Shown here: piece after piece, positions 34,117 through 42,618 of the stretch
Layout: every line of letters begins with the position of its first letter
How positions within the stretch are numbered: position 1 is the stretch's first letter
Source of the DNA: Hymenobacter sp. J193
GTDB taxonomy: Bacteria; Bacteroidota; Bacteroidia; Cytophagales; Hymenobacteraceae
DNA length: 64,000 nt
NCBI RefSeq assembly: GCF_024700075.1
Contig: NZ_JAJONE010000001.1
Span: forward strand, 2,322,001-2,386,000
Direction of reading: 5' to 3'
Notes under the pieces: generated by a model
The model's database searches: none
What the model was told of the DNA's origin: nothing
What the model saw: the letters and a program-made list of their open reading frames with translations, nothing else
Translations under genes and position numbers: made by a program

Positions 34117-34197
34117 ATGCCCGCTTCTTCCACCAGCTTCTGTTTCTACGGCTATTACTGCTTCTTTTTTAGGAAGCAGCCGGCCCGCTGTTGCTGA
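34117..34197 (+). CDS. Phe/Tyr-rich leader peptide 2 of the aromatic operon
   Basis: A 26-codon ORF starting MPASSTSFCFYGYYCFFFRK and ending in ...RCC. Residues 8-18 (FCFYGYYCFFF) hold five Phe and three Tyr codons. It begins 12 bases after terminator 1 and is followed 32 bases past its stop by terminator 2. The arrangement repeats that of leader 1 with different sequence, so it arose as a second independent or long-diverged attenuator and not as a recent duplication. Confidence 0.8.
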   Translation: MPASSTSFCFYGYYCFFFRKQPARCC

Positions 34198-34235
34198 TGA
34201 CGAACCAAGCGCATCAACTCTCAACAACCAGGGCC
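34182..34235 (+). promoter_or_regulatory. Possible antiterminator of attenuator 2
   Basis: GGCCC at 34182-34186 lies 9 bases before the leader 2 stop codon and can pair with GGGCC at 34231-34235, the 5' arm of terminator 2. A ribosome at the stop would mask it and allow termination. Short, so support is modest. Confidence 0.35.
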
Positions 34236-34260
34236 CCGCACCACGGAGGCCCTTTTTTCT
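34230..34260 (+). terminator. Attenuator terminator 2
   Basis: AGGGCC-CCG pairs with CGG-A-GGCCCT (one bulged A) around loop CACCA, followed by TTTTTT. It ends only 9 bases before the pheA start codon. Confidence 0.88.
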
Positions 34261-34268
34261 TGCTCACT

Positions 34269-35153
34269 ATGTCGTCCACCCCGCTTTCTGCCATTGCCAT
34301 TCAGGGCTACGCCGGTTCCTTCCACGAGCAGGCCGCCCGCCTGCACTTTGGGGCCGAGCCCACACTGCAGCCCTGCGCCACCTTTCAGGAAGTGGTGCAG
34401 CGCGTGGCCGATGGGCGCGCCTCGGCCGGGCTGATGGCCATAGAAAACACGCTGGCTGGCAGCATCCTGCCCAATTACCTGTTGCTACAGCAGGGCACGG
34501 TGCGCGTGACGGGCGAAATCTACCTGCCTATCCGCCAGCACCTGCTGGCGCTGCCGGGCCAGACCCTGGCCGACATCAAGGAAGTCCACTCCCACCCCAT
34601 GGCCCTGCGCCAGTGCGGCCCCTTCCTCGACCAGCACAGCTGGCGCCTGGTAGAAACCGACGACACCGGCCGCAGTGCTCAGCGCGTGCGCGACGAGCTG
34701 CAGTGGGGCGTGGCGGCGGTAGCCGGGGAGCAGGCCGCCCACCTGTTCGGGCTGGAGCTGCTGGCCCCCGATATCCACGCCGACCCCGGCAACTACACCC
34801 GCTTCCTGGCCTTGGCCCCGGCCACTACCGAAGCTCCCGCCCTGCCCCAGGCCGATAAAGCTTCCCTGTACTTCCACACGGCCCACGCCCCGGGCACGCT
34901 GGCGCGGGTGCTCACGCGCATTGCCGGGCACGGCCTCAACCTCACCAAGCTGCAGTCGAGTCCCCGGCCGGGGCAGCCCTGGCACTACTCCTTCCATATC
35001 GATGTGGAGTTCGACAACGTGTACCATCTGCACGAGCTGCTGGCCGAGCTGCCCGAACTTACCGAGGATTTGCAGGTGCTGGGCATCTACCACCGCGGCG
35101 AAATGAACGAGCTGCTGCCCGCACCCGCCGAGCCCACGGCCGCCTGTTACTAA
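34269..35153 (+). CDS. pheA: Prephenate dehydratase
   Basis: A 294-residue enzyme turning prephenate into phenylpyruvate, the committed step to phenylalanine. It has the N-terminal PDT fold (IAIQGYAGSFHEQAARLHFG, GLMAIENTLAGSIL), the catalytic TRF motif in NYTRFLAL near residue 176, and a C-terminal ACT domain (about 195-285; LARVLTRIAGHGLNLTKLQS) for feedback inhibition by phenylalanine. There is no fused chorismate mutase; that activity sits on the DAHP synthase of this operon. The ATG at 34269 is preferred over an in-frame one at 34191 because the latter lies inside leader 2. Expression is probably controlled by the two attenuators upstream. Confidence 0.96.
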   Translation: MSSTPLSAIAIQGYAGSFHEQAARLHFGAEPTLQPCATFQEVVQRVADGRASAGLMAIENTLAGSILPNYLLLQQGTVRVTGEIYLPIRQHLLALPGQTLADIKEVHSHPMALRQCGPFLDQHSWRLVETDDTGRSAQRVRDELQWGVAAVAGEQAAHLFGLELLAPDIHADPGNYTRFLALAPATTEAPALPQADKASLYFHTAHAPGTLARVLTRIAGHGLNLTKLQSSPRPGQPWHYSFHIDVEFDNVYHLHELLAELPELTEDLQVLGIYHRGEMNELLPAPAEPTAACY

Positions 35154-35179
35154 TACCCGCCCGAATTGGTTATCCACCC

Positions 35180-36370
35180 ATGAACGTGACTCCCGCTTCC
35201 CGCCTCCGCCACACCGGCGAATACTACTTCTCGCAGAAGCTGCGCGAGCTGGCGGCCATGCAGCAGGCTGGCGCCAGCATCATCAACCTCGGCATTGGCT
35301 CCCCCGACTTGCCCCCGCACCCCAGCGTGACGGCGGCCCTTACCAGCTCGGCGACGCTGCCCACGGCCCACGGCTACCAGGGCTACCAGGGCACGCCCGC
35401 TCTGCGCGGGGCCATAGCCGAGTGGTACGGGGCTAGCTACGGGGTGCTGCTCAATCCCGCCACCGAAGTACTGCCGCTGCTGGGCTCGAAGGAGGGCATT
35501 ATGCACGTGGGCATGACGTTTCTGGAGGCCGGCGACACGGTGCTGATTCCAAACCCTGGCTACCCCACCTACCGGGCCGTGGCTCAGCTTTGCGGGGCTA
35601 CCGTGCGCGAGTACGACCTCACCGCCGAAGCCGGTTGGCTGCCCGACCTGGAGGCTCTGGCGCAGTCGGACCTGGCGGGCGTGAAGATGATGCTGGTGAA
35701 TTACCCCCACATGCCCACCGGCACCCGCGCCGATTTGGCGTTCCTGTCGCGGCTGGTGGCGTTTGCCCGAAAGCACCAGATCATGCTGGTCCACGATAAT
35801 CCGTACAGCTTCATTCTCAACGACGAGCCCACGAGCCTGCTGGCCGTTCCCGGTGCCCGTGAAGTAGCTTTGGAGCTGAACTCCTTGAGCAAGAGCCACA
35901 ACATGGCCGGCTGGCGCGTGGGCATGCTGGTCGGCCGCGCCGACTGGCTGCAGGAAGTGCTGCGCTTCAAGAGTAACATGGACTCGGGCATGTTTCTGCC
36001 GGTGCAGCAAGCCGCCGTGGCCGCCCTCCGCCTCGATGACGAGTGGTACGCTGAACTGAACGCCGTGTACCGCCGCCGTCGCGCCCTGGTGCTGGAGCTA
36101 CTGCAGGCCCTGGACTGCACTCCCGACCCTGAGCAAACTGGTCTGTTCGTGTGGGCTGCCGTGCCGGCTTCGGTAGCCGATGGCTACGCGCTGAGTGATG
36201 AGGTGCTGCGCGAAACGCACGTATTTATCACCCCGGGCGGCATCTTCGGCTCGAATGGCAACGGCTACGTGCGCGTGAGCTTGTGCCAGTCGGAAGAGGT
36301 GCTGAGCCAGGCGCTGGAGCGCATTGCCCAGTGGCAGCAGCGGCAACCTGCAACCACACTCAGCCGATGA
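35180..36370 (+). CDS. Class I/II pyridoxal-phosphate aminotransferase (aromatic/aspartate type)
   Basis: A 396-residue fold type I aminotransferase. INLGIGSPDLPPHPSV and GYQGYQGTPALRGAIAEWYG are in the N-terminal part, with NYPHMPTG near 175-182. SLNSLSKSHNMAGWRVGML near residue 235-250 holds the PLP-binding lysine. Given its place between pheA and tyrA, its job is probably to make phenylalanine and tyrosine from phenylpyruvate and 4-hydroxyphenylpyruvate. It starts 26 bases after pheA and ends overlapping tyrA by 4 bases (ATGA), so the three are one operon. Substrate assignment is from context only. Confidence 0.9.
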   Translation: MNVTPASRLRHTGEYYFSQKLRELAAMQQAGASIINLGIGSPDLPPHPSVTAALTSSATLPTAHGYQGYQGTPALRGAIAEWYGASYGVLLNPATEVLPLLGSKEGIMHVGMTFLEAGDTVLIPNPGYPTYRAVAQLCGATVREYDLTAEAGWLPDLEALAQSDLAGVKMMLVNYPHMPTGTRADLAFLSRLVAFARKHQIMLVHDNPYSFILNDEPTSLLAVPGAREVALELNSLSKSHNMAGWRVGMLVGRADWLQEVLRFKSNMDSGMFLPVQQAAVAALRLDDEWYAELNAVYRRRRALVLELLQALDCTPDPEQTGLFVWAAVPASVADGYALSDEVLRETHVFITPGGIFGSNGNGYVRVSLCQSEEVLSQALERIAQWQQRQPATTLSR

Positions 36371-37212
36371 AAACCGTTACGATAATCGGGCTGGGACTGA
36401 TTGGAGGCTCTTTGGGGCTCAGTCTGCGGCAGCTTGGGCTGGCCACGCACATCATCGGCGTAGACCAGAATACCGATAACGCCCGCCGAGCTCAGGAATT
36501 GGGCTTGGTAGATGAAACCACTGCCGACCTGGCCGCTGCCGTGCGCCGCGCCGATCTGGTGGTGGTAGCCGTGCCCATGGATGCCATGCTCACGGTGGTG
36601 CCCCAAGTGCTGGACGAGGTAAAGCAGCAAGTCGTTATCGATGTGGGCTCGACCAAGGCCACGCTGCTGGCTCATTTGCAGGAACACCCGCGCCGCAGCC
36701 GCTTTGTGGCCGTGCACCCCATGGCCGGCACCGAATACTCGGGGCCCGAGGCGGCGGTGCCTGACCTGTTTGCCGACAAAACCCTGGTGGTCTGCGACGC
36801 CCAGTACAGCGACGCCGACGCCGTGCAGCTCGTGGAGCGGGTTTTTCAGGGTCTGGGGATGCACCTGCTGTTTCTGGACGCGGCCGACCACGACCTGCAC
36901 GCGGCTTACGTCTCGCACATTTCGCACATCACCTCCTTCGCCCTGGCCCTCACGGTGCTGGAGAAAGAAAAAGAGGAGCAGCGCATTTTCGATCTGGCCA
37001 GCGGGGGCTTTGCCTCCACGGTGCGCCTGGCCAAAAGCTCCCCGGACATGTGGGTGCCCATCTTCCGCCAAAACCGCCTCAACGTGCTTGATGTGCTTGA
37101 CGAACACCTCCACCAGCTCCAGAACCTGCGCAACCTCATTGCCCGCGAGGATTTCGACGGGCTGCACCGCGCCATCGAGCAAGCCAACCACATCCGCAAG
37201 ATTCTGCCCTGA
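36367..37212 (+). CDS. tyrA: Prephenate dehydrogenase
   Basis: A 281-residue TyrA. The NAD(P)-binding motif TIIGLGLIGGSLGLSLRQ opens the protein. HPMAGTEYSGPEAAVPDLF near residue 118-136 and HDLHAAYVSHISHITSFALA near 177-196 are the conserved substrate-binding and catalytic helices. It decarboxylates prephenate to 4-hydroxyphenylpyruvate for tyrosine synthesis. No ACT domain is present. The start overlaps the aminotransferase stop by ATGA. The following DAHP synthase gene is separated by a palindromic repeat. Confidence 0.95.
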   Translation: MKTVTIIGLGLIGGSLGLSLRQLGLATHIIGVDQNTDNARRAQELGLVDETTADLAAAVRRADLVVVAVPMDAMLTVVPQVLDEVKQQVVIDVGSTKATLLAHLQEHPRRSRFVAVHPMAGTEYSGPEAAVPDLFADKTLVVCDAQYSDADAVQLVERVFQGLGMHLLFLDAADHDLHAAYVSHISHITSFALALTVLEKEKEEQRIFDLASGGFASTVRLAKSSPDMWVPIFRQNRLNVLDVLDEHLHQLQNLRNLIAREDFDGLHRAIEQANHIRKILP

Positions 37213-37231
37213 TGCGCAATAGAAAACGTCC

Positions 37232-37328
37232 GTCATGCTGAGCGAAGCCGAAGCATCTCGCGTGCTGATGTTGTGGCAGTAGTCAGTTTACTACACTAGC
37301 GAAATTTCTCGGCTACGCTCGGAATGAC
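37232..37328. repeat. Dispersed palindromic repeat, copy 4, within the aromatic operon
   Basis: Left arm GTCATGCTGAGCGAAGCCGA plus AGCATCTCGCGTGCTG (37232-37267). The right arm at 37299-37328 is of a variant type ending GGCTACGCTCGGAATGAC. A short GTAGT/ACTAC hairpin lies in the loop. It sits between tyrA and the DAHP synthase gene. Confidence 0.75.
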
Positions 37329-37386
37329 GTTCTAAACGGTTCAAAACCAAAAAATCAACCCTTTCAGACATTCAACCCTCCATCAT

Positions 37387-38496
37387 ATGAACGCTCAGAC
37401 AACCGCAACTCCGCAAACGCCCGAACCCATGCAGTCGGCATTGTTCAACCGCCAGCCCAACGACAAGCCCTACCTGATTTCAGGGCCGTGCTCGGCCGAA
37501 ACCGAGGAGCAGGTAATCGAAACCTGCCAGCGCCTGGCGGCCACCGGCAAGGTACAGGCGTTGCGCGCCGGCATCTGGAAGCCCCGCACCAAGCCCGGCG
37601 GTTTCGAGGGCGTGGGCACCAAAGGCCTGCCCTGGCTCAAGAAAGCCAGTGAGCTGACGGGCCTGCCCGTGGCGGTGGAAGTAGCCACGGCCAAGCACGT
37701 GGAAGACTGCCTCGCCTTCGGAGTGGACATCCTGTGGGTGGGTGCCCGCACCACCGGCAACCCGTTTTCGGTGCAGGAAATTGCCAACGTGCTACGCGGG
37801 GTGCAGGTGCCGGTGCTGGTGAAAAACCCCATTCACCCCGAGCTGGAGCTGTGGGTGGGCGCCGTGGAGCGCCTGCAGAAAGCCGGCCTGGAGCAGGTGG
37901 GCCTCATTCACCGGGGCTTCTCGAGCTACGGCAACACCGACTTCCGCAACGCCCCAATGTGGCACCTGCCCATCGAAATGAAGCGCCGCTTCCCGGATAT
38001 GCCCCTGCTCTGCGACCCCAGCCACATCTGCGGCCGCCGCGACACGCTGTTCGGCGTAGCGCAGCAGGCCCTCAACCTGGGCTTCGATGGCAACATGATT
38101 GAAAGCCACATCGACCCCGATAACGCCTGGAGCGACGCCAAGCAGCAGATTACCCCCGAGGTGCTGGGCCAGCTGATTGAGGACCTGGTGTGGCGCCACG
38201 AAACCACCGACCAGCGCGAGTTCCTGACGGCCCTGTCCGGTTTCCGTGAGCAGATCAACCAGCTCGACGCCGAGATTATTCAGCTGTTGGGCCGCCGCAT
38301 GGGCATTGCCGAGAAAATCGGACAGTACAAAAAGGAAAACGACATCACCATTCTGCAGACTAGCCGCTGGAACGAGGTGCTGGAGCGCAGCCTGCGCCAG
38401 GGGGCCTCGGTGGGCCTCACGCCGGAGTTTGTGGAGCAGTATCTGGCGGCCGTGCACCTGGAGTCTATTACCCACCAGAACAAGGTGATGGAATAA
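37387..38496 (+). CDS. Bifunctional DAHP synthase / chorismate mutase
   Basis: A 369-residue fusion. Residues about 25-265 are a type I-beta DAHP synthase (ISGPCSAETEEQVIETCQRL, AGIWKPRTKPGGFEG, LCDPSHICGRRDTLFGVAQQ), catalysing the first step of the shikimate pathway. The C-terminal 90 residues are an AroQ-type chorismate mutase (FREQINQLDAEIIQLLGRRM, GIAEKIGQYKKEN), which feeds prephenate to PheA and TyrA. This C-terminal mutase order is typical of Bacteroidota. A 20-residue Thr/Pro-rich lead precedes the catalytic domain. It is the last gene of the operon; the repeat upstream may partly separate it from tyrA. A strong terminator follows. Confidence 0.95.
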   Translation: MNAQTTATPQTPEPMQSALFNRQPNDKPYLISGPCSAETEEQVIETCQRLAATGKVQALRAGIWKPRTKPGGFEGVGTKGLPWLKKASELTGLPVAVEVATAKHVEDCLAFGVDILWVGARTTGNPFSVQEIANVLRGVQVPVLVKNPIHPELELWVGAVERLQKAGLEQVGLIHRGFSSYGNTDFRNAPMWHLPIEMKRRFPDMPLLCDPSHICGRRDTLFGVAQQALNLGFDGNMIESHIDPDNAWSDAKQQITPEVLGQLIEDLVWRHETTDQREFLTALSGFREQINQLDAEIIQLLGRRMGIAEKIGQYKKENDITILQTSRWNEVLERSLRQGASVGLTPEFVEQYLAAVHLESITHQNKVME

Positions 38497-38534
38497 AAGG
38501 CAGGCTTCAAGACAAGCGGTAATAATCTGTACAG

Positions 38535-38580
38535 AAAAGCCCCGAAATGCCATGCAATGCGTGGTGTTCCGGGGCTTTTT
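38535..38580 (+). terminator. Terminator of the aromatic operon
   Basis: AAAAGCCCCGAA pairs with TTCCGGGGCTTTTT (one bulge). An inner stem CCATGC/GCGTGG extends the hairpin. Ends in a T-run. Confidence 0.88.
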
Positions 38581-38758
38581 ACGTCTGTTATGTATCTGCC
38601 TGGATACTTGGTGGAGCTGCTCCTGGCAGGGCAGACAACGGAAAAGCAGTTGTGCCGGCAGCTGGCAGCCCAAGCAGGATAAATACTTTTCTCATTATTC
38701 GGCCGCTGGCTGGCGACCTTGCAACCATTTACCCGGCCGCCTACTCTGCCTTTCAACC

Positions 38759-39463
38759 ATGACCACCACGCCCGCACCCATCCGTTGCCTGATTGTGGAT
38801 GATGAGCCCCTGGCCCACCAGGTGCTCAGCCAGTTTATCGGGCAGACGCCCGGCCTCACGCTCTCGGGCAAGTGCCGCAACGCCATGGAGGCCTACGAGC
38901 ACCTGGCCCAGCAGCCCGTAGACCTGATGTTTCTGGACATCGAAATGCCTTTGGTAACGGGGCTGCACTTTCTTAAAAGCCTGCAGCAGCCGCCTAAAAC
39001 CATTTTCACCACGGCCTACCGCGAGTACGCCTACGAAGGCTTCGAACTGGATGTGGTCGACTACCTGCTCAAGCCCTTCAGCTACGAGCGGTTTATGAAA
39101 GCCATTGCGCGCCTGCCTGCTGCCCAGTCCGCTCCAGCCACCGACGCCGAAACCGGGAAATATCTGCTGGTGAAAGAGCGCCAAGGTTTGCTGAAGGTGC
39201 CGCACGGCGACGTGGTATACGTGGAGGGCTGCAAGGACTACGTGAAAATCACGACGGCCACCAAAACTTACCTGCTCCACCAGACTATGAAGGAAATGAC
39301 GGAGGTGCTGGGCGGGGCCTTCCTGCGGGTGCACCGCTCCTTTATTGTGGCGGCGGCCCACATCAAAATGCTGCAGCCCGACAACGTGCTGCTCCAGGAC
39401 AACACGCTCATTCCCATCGGCAACTCCTACCGGGCCGAGCTGCTGGCTTACTTCCGAAAATAG
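38759..39463 (+). CDS. LytTR-family response regulator
   Basis: A 234-residue transcription regulator. The receiver domain has Asp14-Asp15 in LIVDDEP, the phospho-acceptor Asp60 in LMFLDIEMP, and the conserved Lys in YLLKPF near 107. The C-terminal LytTR DNA-binding domain (about 135-234) has VVYVEGCKDYVKITT, FLRVHRSFIVAAAHI and IPIGNSYR. The ATG at 38759 is chosen. No histidine kinase is encoded nearby. It is followed after 33 bases by a serine hydrolase gene in the same direction. Confidence 0.92.
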   Translation: MTTTPAPIRCLIVDDEPLAHQVLSQFIGQTPGLTLSGKCRNAMEAYEHLAQQPVDLMFLDIEMPLVTGLHFLKSLQQPPKTIFTTAYREYAYEGFELDVVDYLLKPFSYERFMKAIARLPAAQSAPATDAETGKYLLVKERQGLLKVPHGDVVYVEGCKDYVKITTATKTYLLHQTMKEMTEVLGGAFLRVHRSFIVAAAHIKMLQPDNVLLQDNTLIPIGNSYRAELLAYFRK

Positions 39464-39496
39464 CTTCTCACTATCTTTTCTCTCCCTCACCGTTCT

Positions 39497-40822
39497 ATGT
39501 TCCGCAAAACTCTTTCTCTGCTGGTGCTGCCGCTGCTATGGGCCGGCACCACCCTGGCCCAGACGCTCAACCAGCCCAAGCTCGACAGCCTGCTCACGTC
39601 CCTCGACGCGCATCACAAAGCCATGGGCAGCCTCACACTGGTGCAGAACGGCCAGGTAATCTACTCCCGAACCACCGGGCTGGCGCAAACTAAGCCCACG
39701 ACTACACCAGCCACGGCGGCCACGCGCTACCGGGTGGGCTCAGTAAGCAAGCTGATAACGGCCACGATGGTGATGCAACTGGTAGAGGAAGGCAAGCTGA
39801 AGCTGGACGCGCCCATTGCCACTTGGTTTCCGCAGATGCCCAACGCCGCCAAAGTCACGGTGCAGCAGCTGCTTATGCACCGCAGCGGCCTGCACAGCCT
39901 CACTGCCGATGAAGCCTACCTGCAGTACATGACCCAGCCCAAAACCCAGGCCGAGCTGCTGACGATTATGGCCGCTGCCCCGCCCGATTTTGAGCCCGGT
40001 GCCAAGTACGAGTACAGCAACACCAACTACGTGCTGCTCGGCTATATCGTCGAGAAAGTCACCAAGCAGCCCTATGCCCAGGCCCTGCAGAAGCGCATTG
40101 CCGACAAGCTTAAGCTGAAAGACACCTATTACGGCAGCCGCATCGACGCCAAGAAGCACGAGGCCGCCTCCTTCAAGTGGAACGGCACCAGCTGGGAAAC
40201 GCAGCCCGAAACCGACATGAGCATTCCGGGCGGCGCCGGCGCCGTGGTGTCCAACTCCCAGGATCTGGCGCGCTTCATGGAAGGCCTGTTCTCGGGCAAG
40301 CTCGTGAAGCCCGCCACCCTGCAGCAGATGCAGGCTGTGCAGGACGGCTACGGCCTGGGCATGATGATGATGCCCTTCAACGGCCGCAAGAGCTACGGCC
40401 ACTTCGGCATCATTGATGGGTTCCGCGCCGGCTTGATGCACTTCCCGGCCGAAAAGCTGACGGTAGCCTATTCCGGCAACACTCCTTACTCCACCAACGA
40501 CGTGCTGCTGGGCGTGCTGTCCATCTACTTCAACCTGCCCTACCGCCTGCCCGACTTCAGCTCCGTCACGCTCACGGCCGCCGACCTGAAGCCCTACGTA
40601 GGCACCTACGCCAGCGCCCAGATGCCGCTGAAAATCAATGTGACGGTGGAAGGCAACACCCTCATGGGTCAGGCTACCGGCCAGGGCGCCTTCCCGCTTA
40701 CCCCCAAGTCCAAAACGCAGTTTGTGTTTCCCGAAGCCGGCCTGCAGATGGATTTTGACGCCGAAAAACACACGTTTATTTTGCGCCAGGCCGGTGGCCA
40801 GAGTTTGTTCACCCGGGAATAG
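39497..40822 (+). CDS. Class C beta-lactamase-like serine hydrolase
   Basis: A 441-residue secreted protein, signal MFRKTLSLLVLPLLWAGTTLA. The nucleophile motif is SVSK (Ser82-Lys85). The YxN motif is in KYEYSNTNYVLLG near 170-185, and HFG near 300 can serve as the third motif (KTG-like). The C-terminal 100 residues form a separate beta domain (DLKPYVGTYASAQMPLKINV) as in many esterase/peptidase members of this family. It could be a carboxylesterase, D-aminopeptidase or cell-wall enzyme; true beta-lactamase activity is not implied. Possibly co-transcribed with the LytTR regulator. Confidence 0.88.
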   Translation: MFRKTLSLLVLPLLWAGTTLAQTLNQPKLDSLLTSLDAHHKAMGSLTLVQNGQVIYSRTTGLAQTKPTTTPATAATRYRVGSVSKLITATMVMQLVEEGKLKLDAPIATWFPQMPNAAKVTVQQLLMHRSGLHSLTADEAYLQYMTQPKTQAELLTIMAAAPPDFEPGAKYEYSNTNYVLLGYIVEKVTKQPYAQALQKRIADKLKLKDTYYGSRIDAKKHEAASFKWNGTSWETQPETDMSIPGGAGAVVSNSQDLARFMEGLFSGKLVKPATLQQMQAVQDGYGLGMMMMPFNGRKSYGHFGIIDGFRAGLMHFPAEKLTVAYSGNTPYSTNDVLLGVLSIYFNLPYRLPDFSSVTLTAADLKPYVGTYASAQMPLKINVTVEGNTLMGQATGQGAFPLTPKSKTQFVFPEAGLQMDFDAEKHTFILRQAGGQSLFTRE

Positions 40823-40897
40823 CGCCCCCAGATTTTCATTCCGTCGGCCCCGCCTATGCAACCCGCACAGGCGGGGCCGACTGGCTTCCGGCCAACG

Positions 40898-41986
40898 CTA
40901 TTTGGCTTCCTGTAACACGATGTCGCCACTGTCGAGGGCGCCCTGGGGTACGGCGCGGCTTTGGCTGCCGCGCACCAGCCGGAACTTGCGGAAGTAGGCC
41001 GGCAGTCCTTCCACGTTCAGGTCAGGGCCGGTGCGCAACTCGTAGTGCAGGTGCGGGAAGTACGAGCTGCCCGAGGAGCCCACGTGGGCGAGTACCTGGC
41101 CGGCGCGCACCTGGTCGCCCACCTTCACCTGCACGCTACCCTGCCGGAGGTGGCCCAGCAAGCTGAACTCGCCCTGCCCGTGGTCGACAACCACGTAGTT
41201 GCCGTAGAGCAGCAGCGGGTCTTTGCCCACCATATCACGCGGGTTGAAGTAGTCCTGGCCGTTGTCGTTGTCAGGCTGCTGGGCGTAGGAAGCTACTATT
41301 CGCCCCGCGGCCGGGGCCTGCACGGGCTGGTTGAAGCCGAAGTAGTCGGTGTTCTTTTTACCCTCGCCGGTATGCTTGTCGCCGGCCTCGTTCACCACCA
41401 CAAAATCGTGGGCGTAGCGCATGAAGTTGCTGCGGATGCCCACTTGCTTGGCTACAGGGTGCTGGAAGTCGAGGCGGCGGTGGTGAGCGTGCTCATCGTG
41501 CCCGTCCCAGATCAGCAGGCGCCCTTTGAGAGGAATGGTTAGCGCCGCTTTGGGCTGGTAGCGTTCCGGCCGTACCTCTAGGGTTTGTGTCACCTCGGCC
41601 TGTTTGCTGGTCTGAAACTCGAAGGTGTAGCGCAGCCGGGTTACGTCCACATCCGCCGGAAACGTGTGGAACGGGTTGAACACCAATGCCGGCTGCCCCG
41701 GCGCAAACACCCGGTGCGAGAGGCTGGTCACGCTGGGGCTGAACCCATTGTTGTCGACGAACTTACGCACCACCAGCGCCCCGGCCTTATCATACACCGA
41801 TACTTCCACTTTCTGCAGCCAGAGCGAGTCGGCGCCGGCCTGCACCTGGAAGTCGAAGTTGAGGCGGGAGCCGGCCCGCTCTTCCAGCAGCACGCGGGTG
41901 GGCGCCACGGTTACGGTCACGGGTTGGGGTTGGTCGGCGGGGGCCGTCATAGCAGCGGCCAGGGCCAAAAGGTAGGGAAACAGCAT
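40898..41986 (-). CDS. Secreted M23-family metallopeptidase (LytM domain)
   Basis: A 362-residue protein with signal MLFPYLLALAAAMTA. A large N-terminal beta domain (about 20-190) is followed by a LytM/M23 domain. The zinc-binding motif HxxxD is near AHHRRLDF/RYAHDFVV, with GNYVVVDHGQGEFSLLGHLR and SYFPHLHYELRTG (HxH) near the end. M23 enzymes cut peptidoglycan cross-bridges; some Bacteroidota members are non-bacteriolytic. ATG 41986 is chosen as it opens the signal, though the frame is open further upstream. Confidence 0.88.
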   Translation of the reverse strand: MLFPYLLALAAAMTAPADQPQPVTVTVAPTRVLLEERAGSRLNFDFQVQAGADSLWLQKVEVSVYDKAGALVVRKFVDNNGFSPSVTSLSHRVFAPGQPALVFNPFHTFPADVDVTRLRYTFEFQTSKQAEVTQTLEVRPERYQPKAALTIPLKGRLLIWDGHDEHAHHRRLDFQHPVAKQVGIRSNFMRYAHDFVVVNEAGDKHTGEGKKNTDYFGFNQPVQAPAAGRIVASYAQQPDNDNGQDYFNPRDMVGKDPLLLYGNYVVVDHGQGEFSLLGHLRQGSVQVKVGDQVRAGQVLAHVGSSGSSYFPHLHYELRTGPDLNVEGLPAYFRKFRLVRGSQSRAVPQGALDSGDIVLQEAK

Positions 41987-42134
41987 GGGGCGGAAAAAAG
42001 AGAAGATGTTTCCGGCAGATGCTGCTCCAGGGCCTGGGGTTGCCTGCAGGTAATGGACCGGCTTGGGCAGGCCACAAAAAAGCCCCCTGCAGAAACCTGC
42101 GCGGCGCTTTGCTTTATATCCTTCTGGAAACCAA

Positions 42135-42465
42135 TCAGGCATTGACCGCCTTGCCGCCGTTGGGGTGTAGCGTTTGGCCGGTAAAATAGAAGCCGTCTTC
42201 CGAGGCCAGAAACACGTAGGCTGGAGCTACTTCCGAAGGCTGCCCGACGCTACGGATTTTACGCGGATGCCCTTGGAAGCCAGCTGCACGGCCACGGCCG
42301 GCCGATGCCGGAGTCGCCGCCCGTGATAAGGGCAATTTTGCCCCGGAGCTTGTTGGGGCCTTGGTAGCCGGGGCGGATAAACTCGGGCTGCGGGGTCATG
42401 CTCGATTCCCGGCCTGGCTGTTCGTCCTGGTGCTGGGGCGGAAAAAGCGTTGGTTTATCGGACAT
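42135..42465 (-). pseudogene. SDR-family oxidoreductase remnant with internal deletions
   Basis: The start MSDKPTLFPPQHQDEQPGRE and the cofactor motif KIALITGGDSGIGR are those of YhxD/YdaD-type short-chain dehydrogenases, normally about 285 residues. The end QPSEVAPAYVFLASEDGFYF and TLHPNGGKAVN is the normal C-terminus. Between them only about 40 bases are left, recalling AVAVQLA and SKGIRV segments, so roughly 170 residues including the catalytic YxxxK region are lost in at least two deletions. A missing G near 42300 adds a frameshift. The gene is dead unless the assembly is faulty here. Confidence 0.85.
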
Positions 42466-42618
42466 AGCAAGCCGCTAAAGGCGTGTTTTGGTGAGCTTTG
42501 CCTAACGCTCTGCCCGTTGCAGGGGTTATAGCCGGGGCGGCGCCACAGTGGACCTGCGTACCTTGCTCGTTCATTTGCGCGCCCGGCATTTACCTGGCCG
42601 GGTCGCCCTCTGTTGCTT

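Noticed and set aside
33970..34268. T-box or other tRNA-sensing riboswitch before pheA
   Set aside because: No T-box sequence (AGGGTGGNACCGCG) or specifier stem is visible, while Phe/Tyr-rich ORFs with terminators explain the region directly.
39497..40822. Antibiotic-resistance beta-lactamase
   Set aside because: The SVSK/YxN motifs fit the wide class C-like serine hydrolase family, mostly esterases and peptidases. The extra C-terminal beta domain also argues against a dedicated lactamase.
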